DNA of 64,000 nucleotides, taken from positions 13,188,714-13,252,713 of the forward strand of contig CAIIXF020000007.1 of NCBI GenBank assembly GCA_903813345.2, read 5' to 3'. Source of the stretch: Owenia fusiformis. Taxonomy: Eukaryota > Annelida > Polychaeta > Sabellida > Oweniidae. Positions 1 to 7,859 of this stretch are shown here, in pieces. Below the pieces are notes generated by a model that was given only the letters and a program-made list of their open reading frames with translations, did not search any database and was not told where the DNA came from. The position numbers and the translations under genes are program-made. Each line of letters starts with the position of its first letter. Position 1 is the stretch's first letter.

Positions 1-2511
1 GCCGGTGATGAGTTTGGTGGCTCTCCTTTGTATTTTCTCAATCTTATTAATGTCCAATTGATATCTGGGATTCCAGGCTACGGTGCAGTATTCCAGGTGG
101 GGGCGGACTAGGGTTGTGTATAGGGGGAGGAAAATATCTGCATCTTTGTTTGAGAATGTTCTTTTGATTGCACCCAAAATCTTATTTGCTTTGTTTACAC
201 AGTTGGAGACATGGTCATGGAACTTTAAATCCTGGTCAATGGTCACGCCAAGGTCACGTTCTTTGGTGACATCTTCCAGTGGTTGGTTATCTAGTGTGTA
301 TTTGTGGTTGTTGTTATTGTTCCCCAGATGAAGAACTTTACATTTGCTGGAGTTGAATTTGAGCAGCCATTTTTCGGACCACTTGACAAGTTCGTTAATG
401 TCTTCTTGTAGTTTAGTGATGTCGTCTTGTCTGGGAATGGCATTGTACAGCTTCGTGTCATCAGCGAAGATTTTCAAAGTGCTTTTAACTTTCTCGGGAA
501 GATCGTTTATGTAGATTATGAAGGCCAGTGGTCCGAGGCTCGAGCCTTGAGGGATACCACTGGTGACTTCAGTCCAGCTTGAGAGGCTACCATTGACTTT
601 GACTCTCTGTCTTCGTTTAGTCAGGAATGCAGTCAGCCACTTTAGAAGGTTCCCCTTGAAGCCATAGCTGTTTAGTTTTTCAAGTAGTCTGCAGTGCGGT
701 ACGCTGTCAAACGCCCGGGAAAAGTCAAAATATATTACGTCTATTGGGTTGCCAGTATCGAGTAGACTTGTCCAATCCTCAAGTACTGTAAGCAACTGGG
801 TGCTACATGAACGCCCGGGTACAAACCCGTGTTGGGCATCTGTTAATAAGCCCAGTGTCACCATGTGGTTTACCATTGCATCCCTAATTATGGATTCCAT
901 GGTCTTACACAGGATACAAGTTAGCGATATTGGACGGTAGTTGCTGGGAGCTGTTCTTTTACCCTTTTTGTGGATGGGTGTTATCTCGCCGTCTTTCCAG
1001 ATTGATGGTAATGTTCCTGAATCTAGGGATTTGGTAAAAAGCAGACTGAGAGGGAGGGCTAGTTCATGTGAACATTCCAGTAGAAATCTTGCGGGAATAT
1101 TGTCGGGGCCGGGGGATTTGCAGGCTTTGAGCTTTTTGAGTTTATGTAGGACTAGTTCCTCTGTAAATTCTATAGTTTCCAAGGTTTGGGTTGATCTGGG
1201 AGTTATTCTGGGGATGTTTGTGTCGTCTTCTACAGTAAACATGGTGGCGAAGTATTGACTTAGGATGTTTGCCATTTCCGTATTCTCATCTGTTGTACTA
1301 CCATCTGGCTTGTCTAGTGAGCTGATCTTGGGGCGCGTCCTGAGTTTAGAGTTGACGTATGCCCAGAAGGCCTTAGGATTAGTCTTTATTTGTTTGGCTA
1401 TATCTTTCTCAAATTCTTTACATAGCTGTCTGCATAGTCTTCTGGTTTCATTGCTTGTTTTCTTCGCTTTCAGGTAGTCTTGATACGTCTTGGTTTCTCT
1501 GTAGTGTTTCCAGGCCTTGGCTTTTCTTCGCAGTTGCCTTAATCCTCTTAGTGTCATCCATTTTTTCCTTTTCTTTTTGTTGGTTTTGAAAGGAATATTT
1601 GCTTCAATGTTGTCCATGATGGTTCTATGGAGTATGTTCCAGGCTGTCTCTGTAGTTTTCCCACTGAGTTCTTGTTTCCAGTTTATGTTTTTAAGGTTGT
1701 TCCTGATTGTATCATAGTCTCCTTTGTTGAAGTTTCTGGGTGTTGGGGAATCAAGCGGGGGTATGGGCTTCTGGTCTAACATGGTAAGATTGAACTTGAG
1801 TGTAAGATGGTCGCTGAGTCCTAGTGGTGTGTCGTAGCTTATGTCACTTATGGTATGTTCTTCTTTCGTGATAATCAGGTCAATTAGAGTGTCTCGTTGT
1901 CCATGGCGTTTCCGTGTGGGTTCTGTAATGTGCTGGTATAAGAATAAGTTCTGGAGACAGTTTACGTATCTTGTACTAATATGGTCTTCACATGCAGATG
2001 ATGTCATGTCTTCCCAGTTGATCTCTGGTAGGTTGAAGTCCCCTATAATGCACAGTTGAGTGTGACTGGATGAGGCAAGTTCCTTTGTGAGCTCTATAAG
2101 TTCTGTTTGCTGGTCTGTTGTGTCTCTAATGCTGGGGCTTCTGTAGATTCCACATAGTAGTAGCCTTGTTTTGTCCTTAAGGGTCACTGTGAGAGCTAAG
2201 TGTTCAATGAATCTACTTTCTGTTGATTCGTATGACTGTACATCTATGGTGTTGTTAACGTATATGACTATTCCCCTCTTCGTTTTTTGTGATTCTGATG
2301 TGTCATCAAAGTTCCTGTAGCAGTCGTATGTATCGTTTGAGATCCGAAGTTCGCTGAGAGTCATTGGGTCCTTTCTGTTTTTACACAGGGCTTCTGTAAT
2401 AATTATTATGTCTGGGTTTTCAGACTCTGCTGTTAGTTCAAGTTCTTTAATTTTATTTGATAACTGGTCTGCGTTGCTGTACAGAAATTTTATGGGGGGG
2501 TGGTTGCCTAG
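1..2511 (-). CDS. LINE ORF2 (endonuclease-reverse transcriptase), partial, no upstream AUG
   Basis: This is the catalytic polyprotein of the LINE: the endonuclease nicks target DNA and the RT copies the RNA at the nick. Endonuclease blocks are NADQLSNKIKEL, DIIIITEA, IGDFNLPEINW (about 2014-2045), RDTLIDLIIT and GLSDHLTL (about 1820). The linker contains NPKAFWAYVNSK. RT blocks are KSPGPDNIPARFL, NYRPISL, QHGFVPGRSCSTQLL, YFDFSRAFDSVPH (near 711-735), GIPQGSSLGPLAF and FADD (457-468), then the thumb-side WNPRYQLDINKIEKIQRRA reaching base 1. ORF2 is in the same frame as ORF1 and follows it directly after TGA. The first in-frame ATG lies well inside the endonuclease domain, so ORF2 has no obvious start of its own. 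The frame is open to the window edge (837 codons seen), and the RT C-terminus and 3' UTR lie outside. Confidence 0.92.
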
Positions 2512-2514
2512 TCA
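2508..2514 (-). promoter_or_regulatory. Candidate stop-codon read-through site (UGA CUA G) between LINE ORF1 and ORF2
   Basis: On the minus strand ORF1 ends AAC CAG TGA and continues CTA GGC AAC in the same frame into the endonuclease. UGA-CUAG is the best-known leaky stop context, as in alphavirus nsP3/nsP4 and several animal read-through genes. A C7 run sits nine bases after the stop. The sequence is seen directly; use of read-through is inferred. Confidence 0.5.
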
Positions 2515-4332
2515 CTGGTTGCCTGCAGCCTGGGACAGGCCGTCAAGGTCACATGGGGCTTTTCCACAGTTTTGAGAGAGTGGGGGGCTTGTTGTATTTG
2601 GTCTGCATTCTGGGAGTGATGGGGCGTCTGTGGGGGGTGCTTCCTCTGTTTCCACAGGACTTTCATGAAGTGGGTCTATTTCATCTGAGCTGCTGGACTT
2701 AACACTGCAGGTGTCGGATCTGTCTGGGACCTCGACATCCGAAGTTGTATAGTCATTATCGAGGTTACACAGGATTTCAAAGGTTTTTTCGATTTGGATT
2801 GGCTGAAGTTTCGAGTTTGACGGATTTTTTGGCCTGACATCGCAGTGCAATGTAGTTGGTTCGGATTTGTTGTTCTCTGGCTTGTCTGTTGAATCAGTAT
2901 TTTTAACATACGTGGATGTAGGCTTGTCTGGCTTGGATTGGTTTGGTTTTCTTATGTCTGCATTGGTTGAGGAGAGGGATAGGGTTGACTCGGAGCGGGG
3001 TAAATTTCCATCGCAGTATTTGAGTCGCATATCACGATCTCGGAACCTGGGTGGTATTTGGTCACGAGTCCTCTGTGGTCGTCCTCCTCGGGGAGCTGCT
3101 CCACCCCTACCTCGTTGCCTGTAGGACACAGTGTCCCTCTGCTGTTGGGAGTTTTGTTCATTTTGTGGAATACTCACTATTTTTCCTCGTCTGATAGCTA
3201 GATTTTCTTCACCTAATTCTCTTCTTCCTTTCAATTCTTCTCTTAATCTCCTAGAGATTTCACGGTCTTCGGGAGATTGGTCGGGGTGGATGTATATGTT
3301 GTCCCATCGTCCTTCGTATCTGAGTCTGCGTGCGCGGGACAATATTTGTCCAGTGTATGTGTCATCCTTCATCATTACTAGTAGGAGTCTAGGCTTGTTA
3401 AGTTTTCTACCTAATCTGATTGTTTTGATAATCTGGATATTTAGGAGTTCAAGGCCATCCTCAAATATCTGTTTAACTTCTTCTAGGTCTTGGGCCTGGG
3501 CAGTATTAGGATTGGGGGATGTGGGCTCTTCCAGATTGTGAAGGACTATGTTCTTTTTACGTCTTTCCTGGTCATTTACACTTCTGAATCCAGTTTTTAC
3601 AGATTCTAGGACATTGGGATAGATTTTGTTTTCAGAATTTTGAACTACTGCTGAAAAGGATTTGCTAAGCTGGGTAACTTCTTTTAATGATTTTTCTACT
3701 GATCCTTTTCCAAGATTTATCTCTTTGAGTGAATCACTGAATGTTTCAACTTTTTGGATTACATTCTCGTACAACCCCTGGAGGTGGTTCACTTTGGTGG
3801 AGACTGAGTCCAGGCTCTTCTTTGCCTGGGTTTGATCTTTTTTGATGGATTGTAGGGAATGAGCAACCGATTTTGCAACTTCAACGATACCTGCTTTTGA
3901 TTGTGCCAGAATATATTTGACCTGGGGTTCACATTCATGACAGTACCAGTGGGTTTGGTTGGTTGATGCAGTGAGTAGGGCAAGATCGTTTTTGTTGAGA
4001 TTTTCACAAGAGTTGCAAAGCCAGAGATCGCAAAATTCACACCCTAGAAGATTTGAATTCGGGATATCACATCTGTCACAATTATGTTGAATAGAAGTAT
4101 GCTTACCAGCTGTAGATTTCGCGCCGCCTGCGCTCTGGGTCTTCTCTAAAATCAGTTTTGGTGAGATGATTTTTTTCAATTTTTCAAGTTTTGATGACTT
4201 CTCGTTTGACTTCTCGCGGGATTTAAAACCCCTTTTTGACTTACTGTCATGTCGTTCTAGGTCGGTTTTATTCACCTCAGTTTCGTCTTCATTTGCGGCT
4301 GCTTGTTCAGTAGATACTCCTCTGGTTCTCAT
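2512..4332 (-). CDS. LINE ORF1 protein, 606 aa (PHD-like finger + coiled coil + RRM-like domain)
   Basis: This is the nucleic-acid-binding ORF1 protein of the LINE. It would coat the element RNA and help target-primed reverse transcription. In order: a basic N-terminus (1-80); a Cys-rich PHD-like finger with candidate ligands C85, C88, C98, C101, C106, C109, C131 and C134, ending in the typical WYCHEC; a coiled-coil-prone stretch (about 140-250); an RRM-like block beginning RRKKNIVLHNLEE (257-350); a charged helix with REELKGRRELGEENLAIRRG (365-385); an RG-rich patch (about 405-425); and a long Ser/Thr/Pro-rich tail. The start ATG at 4332 is the first in frame. The stop is TGA at 2512-2514, and the frame stays open beyond it into ORF2. 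PHD-bearing ORF1 proteins are known in CR1-type elements. Confidence 0.9.
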   Translation of the reverse strand: MRTRGVSTEQAAANEDETEVNKTDLERHDSKSKRGFKSREKSNEKSSKLEKLKKIISPKLILEKTQSAGGAKSTAGKHTSIQHNCDRCDIPNSNLLGCEFCDLWLCNSCENLNKNDLALLTASTNQTHWYCHECEPQVKYILAQSKAGIVEVAKSVAHSLQSIKKDQTQAKKSLDSVSTKVNHLQGLYENVIQKVETFSDSLKEINLGKGSVEKSLKEVTQLSKSFSAVVQNSENKIYPNVLESVKTGFRSVNDQERRKKNIVLHNLEEPTSPNPNTAQAQDLEEVKQIFEDGLELLNIQIIKTIRLGRKLNKPRLLLVMMKDDTYTGQILSRARRLRYEGRWDNIYIHPDQSPEDREISRRLREELKGRRELGEENLAIRRGKIVSIPQNEQNSQQQRDTVSYRQRGRGGAAPRGGRPQRTRDQIPPRFRDRDMRLKYCDGNLPRSESTLSLSSTNADIRKPNQSKPDKPTSTYVKNTDSTDKPENNKSEPTTLHCDVRPKNPSNSKLQPIQIEKTFEILCNLDNDYTTSDVEVPDRSDTCSVKSSSSDEIDPLHESPVETEEAPPTDAPSLPECRPNTTSPPLSQNCGKAPCDLDGLSQAAGNQ

Positions 4333-4490
4333 AGTCGGTTGTTAGATGGATCCCAGCATAATACTATGATCTTGGTATGGGGACGTTGATGTCGTAAAGT
4401 TTTCAACCGGAACAATGGGGTGTCCACTTTAAGCGCCGATTACTGCAAGATGCGTCGTGCTAGTCTCGAAAGATCCTGTGCATCTGGTAG
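4333..4490 (-). other. Probable LINE 5' UTR / internal promoter region
   Basis: About 160 bases precede the ORF1 start on the minus strand and are GC-richer than the flank beyond 4500. LINE 5' UTRs normally carry an internal promoter; I see no TATA box. The outer boundary is approximate. Confidence 0.4.
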
Positions 4491-4613
4491 GAGAGAGATT
4501 AAAGACTAACATTTCCTTTAAAAACCTTTAAAAGATCATTTAATTACTCTTAAATCATAAGGATCACAATTTTAATGTTAAATCACATTCGCATGTCAAT
4601 AAGTTCTTATATA

Positions 4614-4740
4614 CAGGGTGCTCAGGAAATAAAGACAATAATCTCATAACTTTTTTATTTGCTCATAGATTTCTCTGAAATGATCAGGGATTATAGTTTA
4701 AACATATTCAAACTCATTGTTGGAGTTTTTCAGCTTCAAG
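4614..4740. mobile_element. Isolated mariner-like terminus
   Basis: TA followed by CAGGGTGCTCAGGAAATAAA matches the CAGGGTG... end shared by the TA-flanked mariner-type elements at 25014, 30825 and 35329. No facing CACCCTG end is present before the exon at 5373, so this is a truncated copy. The right limit is a guess. Confidence 0.45.
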
Positions 4741-5372
4741 CAATTAGATTGGTTGATTCTGTGGTTGTCATAACAATGCGAGTAACGCCAACGCTAAGGT
4801 AGAATAACTGCAGTAGTTTCTGTGTGACATTTGGCATGGTTAACTGATTTTGACTCCATTTGCAAAGCTTTCTTGGTGGATCTCCATGCTTTCTTGATGC
4901 ATCTCCATGACAACATTCTTCTTTTGTTTTGTTTTGTGATGTCATAGTCAAACAATGGCATTTTAATGATATTCAATGGGTTTTTCTTGCAACTTTTGCT
5001 GTGTGTCATAGGCAAATTCCAATCAGTCACATCACCTTTTTAATTTTAAATTTCAAAATGGCGCCTTCACAAAGCACGATTGAACAGAAGTCAAATATCA
5101 AATTGAGGGTTAAATCAGATACATTCCAATTGTGTTTTGAGTTGATCCAAATGGAGTTACATGTTAGATCAAGAAATTAAGTGACTCTTCCAATATGTTT
5201 CAATGTATTCTGGCCCTACCAACACCCATGCTGCCACTTATTTTTCCATTTATATAGAAAATGGTCAATTGTTAGAAATTTCATTTCCCTGCTCTTCTAT
5301 ATCGATGGCAGAATAAATTTATTTTTAAAATAAATTTCATTTTCTAATTATAAAACTGTTTTTTCTATGCAG
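4741..5372 (+). other. Intron sequence upstream of EF-hand exon
   Basis: AT-rich with no coding segment I can support. It ends in a good acceptor (TTTTTTCTATGCAG) at 5372. Upstream exons of the EF-hand gene are not visible and must lie beyond the LINE, outside the window. Confidence 0.6.
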
Positions 5373-5566
5373 GGAAACTCAAGGAAAAAGCTGCAGATGA
5401 TGTCATTGAGTTTTTCCAAACGCATGCAACAGCTTCAAAGGCAGGGGTTAGATCTGAGATAATGGCTGCAACAGGCACAGTACAGCAAATGTTAGCAGGA
5501 TGGAAAATTAAAGACAATCCAGCTGCAATTAAAGGATGGCGGTCTGGATTTTCCCTTATGTTCAAG
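5373..5566 (+). CDS. EF-hand gene, penultimate coding exon
   Basis: The exon enters in phase 2 (two bases, then AAA CTC AAG) and encodes KLKEKAADDVIEFF through SLMFK. The acceptor AG is at 5371-5372 and the donor GTGAAC at 5567. No stop occurs in this frame. Confidence 0.82.
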
Positions 5567-6183
5567 GTGAACCTTTAAATATTTGAGGAGTTATTTAATA
5601 ACCCTTAATAATATCTGACATGCATATTGTGAACTTGGATTGATTATGTCTTGTAAAAATGCAGAAGGTTGCTCCAAAAGTTCTGCATCAGTTGCTTTAA
5701 TTTTTTTCAATGAATAAATTACAAGTATTTGAAGAATATTGTTCATATTTGGCCTATTTAGTGGTTTCAGTTTGTGTAAAAAGCAATGAATTCGCACAAA
5801 ATATTCTGGTTACCATAGAAACATGACAATGTGGTAGGTAGAGCATGATTATTCATCAAATAAGATTTTTAGAGCAAACAGTGCAGACCTTTTTGATCAA
5901 CCCTCTTATATATCCATGCCAGAGGATGATGAATTGGTAATTGCCTTGTTTTTAGATATTTGATTTGAACTCCTCTGGTTTCGTAACATTTGATGAATAC
6001 TTGGTTTTCTGGCTTGTTTATGGCCTTGATCTACGCTTTGCAAGGATGCAGTTTGACTACATGGATACAGATGGAGATGGGAAAATATCAGAGGAAGAAT
6101 TTGTTGGCGCCGCCATTGATTATATTCGAAACACAGAGTTGGACACACCAAATCGCTTCTATGGACCATTAGTTAAATATTAA
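5373..6183 (+). CDS. EF-hand Ca2+-binding protein (calexcitin / sarcoplasmic Ca-binding protein-like), last two coding exons
   Basis: This is the C-terminal half of a cytosolic calcium-binding protein, exons 5373-5566 and 5956-6183, joined in phase (AAG|GTGAAC donor, TTTTTAG acceptor). About 140 residues are encoded here. The first exon gives a helical segment with MLAGWKIKDNPAAIKGW and LMFK. The second gives two canonical EF-hand loops, DLNSSGFVTFDE and DTDGDGKISEEE, with Asp/Asn/Ser ligands at positions 1, 3 and 5, Gly at 6 and Glu at 12. The protein ends NRFYGPLVKY. The closing FYGPL resembles the FGTL/FFGPL ends of squid calexcitin and invertebrate SCPs, which bind Ca2+ in muscle and neurons. 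The exact subfamily is uncertain. Upstream exons are outside the window. The gene converges on CCNH. Confidence 0.82.
5956..6183 (+). CDS. EF-hand gene, last coding exon with two EF hands
   Basis: The exon begins in phase 0 with IFDLNSSGF and ends with TAA at 6181-6183. It holds both recognisable EF-hand loops. The 3' UTR follows and runs at least to the transposable element at 6325; I see no clear AATAAA before that element. Confidence 0.88.
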   Translation: MFDLNSSGFVTFDEYLVFWLVYGLDLRFARMQFDYMDTDGDGKISEEEFVGAAIDYIRNTELDTPNRFYGPLVKY

Positions 6184-6324
6184 GATCTTGCTGTCAGTAA
6201 TCTCCAGCTTGCATAATAATAGTTCTAAATATACACTGTCAGTTAATGCAAGAGTTGTGATAAAGGATAAGATGTCACTTCTTAAAAATATGAAACAGAC
6301 TGCCGTGATCTGTACAGCAGACCT

Positions 6325-7341
6325 GAGGCCCCATTCATGAAAGCTCCGCAAGCCTGCGCAATTCCGCAACTCATTGCAATTCACGGAAGGACCGCAAAGT
6401 TAGCATCACCGCAGATATCTTGCGGTACCGCGAGAATTACGCCAATCTCGTGCGGTACCTCTATTCTTCCCGCAAGTCACTCCCTGATAATTTAGAGTAA
6501 TAAATCGTCTTGAGAACTCATTTAACATTACATTTCAGCGATAGAAATACGTACATGTGTATTTCTTGTATCGTCCTTTCATTTTTCCCAATGAAAAAAG
6601 AAAATTTGGAATGTGAAATAGACGTTCAAATATGGATGTAAAAGCAACAAGTTCAGAAAACCTTTTTAAGGTTGCGGAACATCGCACCTTTAATCATGGT
6701 CAATTTAGATATCAGTAACAAGTACCCCCTAGTAGCAATTTGGAGAAACGTGAGGCGTAAACGTAATTTTAGAGATTCATAGAGGTAAAATCCACTAGGG
6801 ATTTTGACGAACAATACTACAAAAATATGCATTCTTTTGTCCAATGTATATTATAACACATATTACTAGAATCCTCAGAATGATCCGTAGTATCGAACAA
6901 AGGAATCCTTAGCACTTCCCCATTATTGCACATAAATTGTTGTAATTATATTCTCCGAAGTATGTCTCACTTTCCGAGAGGGTGGCCTTACTATAATACA
7001 GACACAATTTTAGTGCATCTTCCCGGCTCGGTTATACTAAGGCAATGCACTAACAGTATTTTGATGTAAAACCATAATTTAGAAGTAATAATTATTGTAC
7101 AATGGCATTGTTTGATTATAAGGGACACTAAAAGTCAAACTGACATTTGTGATTGGTGTCCTAATAGGTGACGCGGTCGTCAAGGACACGGATTGCGGAC
7201 ACAGAGATTACATTCGGAAACTCGACAGATTTGCGGATAGCTTTATGAATACCACGCAATGTAATAGAATGCTGACATGTTATGAGTCCACAAGTACACT
7301 ACGGACATGCAAGCATGCGGAGCTTTTATGAATTAGGCCTC
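6325..7341. mobile_element. Non-autonomous DNA transposon with terminal inverted repeats, about 1.0 kb
   Basis: The left end reads GAGGCCCCATTCATGAAAGC and the right end reversed reads GAGGCCTAATTCATAAAAGC, followed by related CTCCGCA-rich sub-terminal sequence. Interior parts near 6400-6480 and 7160-7320 carry several short GCGG/CCGC motifs in both orientations. No transposase is visible. The superfamily is not assigned because I cannot define a clean target duplication. It lies between the EF-hand stop and the last CCNH exon I can find. Confidence 0.65.
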
Positions 7342-7788
7342 TGACTCAGTGCTCATTGGCGACTATAGACTGTATACAGGAACAAAATCTTAGATGATTC
7401 CTATGTATGAATATTAGGCCAATCTGATCACTTTCTCTTAGTTTTCACTCTAATACAAAGTTTAATACAAGTTTTTGAGTTTCATAATGAAATCTGAACA
7501 CTGACATCTACGTATAAATGCTAGCTATATCATTTCCAAATTGTTCAGACCATTACTCCTTATGTAATCACTTATCATGTGAAAGTCATTGCCAGTAACA
7601 GATATTGCCTTAACCCTTGACATTTACTACATATTTGTCTCAAACTAATCTTACCATTTACTTGATTTGAGTTACCAACCACTATATTAGAAAAGATGTC
7701 AAACACATGACACTGACCACCAGCTGCACTATTAATAAGTTGAGGCTTACAACAGTATATGACACGGGAAGTAATATAATAATCTTAC
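7342..7788 (-). other. Intron or 3' region of CCNH; no exon recognised
   Basis: This lies downstream of the donor of CCNH exon 7. I translated the minus strand in all frames looking for the cyclin H C-terminal helix and tail and found nothing convincing. Confidence 0.5.
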
Positions 7789-7859
7789 ATTTTATGTTTT
7801 CTGTGGTTTTAGCTGCTTGTTCCTTTGTTCCTGAACCCAGGATAAACTCTGTAGCATAA
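7789..7859 (-). CDS. CCNH: CCNH exon 7 (last recognised)
   Basis: It completes Ser and encodes [23 protein letters not shown], aligned with human [24 protein letters not shown]. The acceptor is AAATTTTAG and the donor T|GTAAGA. Similarity here is weaker than in the earlier exons. If the donor were not used, the frame would run on without cyclin similarity to a stop about 35 codons later. Confidence 0.75.

Larger units (their letters stand above)
1..4490 (-). mobile_element. CR1-like LINE (non-LTR retrotransposon), 3' end outside window
   Basis: A minus-strand non-LTR retrotransposon. Reading down from 4332, ORF1 (PHD-like finger, coiled coil, RRM-like domain) is followed by ORF2 (AP-like endonuclease, then reverse transcriptase). 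ORF2 is still open when it leaves the window at base 1. I followed the frame through the endonuclease, linker and RT blocks and saw no stop except the single TGA at 2512-2514, so this copy looks young and possibly active. RT motifs (FDFSRAFDS, GIPQGSSLGP, FADDTKLY) and the ORF1 layout fit the CR1/L2 group; CR1 is my best call. The 5' boundary is not marked; I place it near 4490, where the leader-like sequence gives way to AT-rich DNA. It lies upstream of the last exons of the EF-hand gene, probably in that gene's intron and antisense to it. Confidence 0.9.

Noticed and set aside
83-2059. Series of + strand frames of 60-105 codons
   Set aside because: They are shadows of the continuous minus-strand LINE ORF2.
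2867-3541. + strand frames of 85 and 136 codons
   Set aside because: They are antisense shadows of LINE ORF1.
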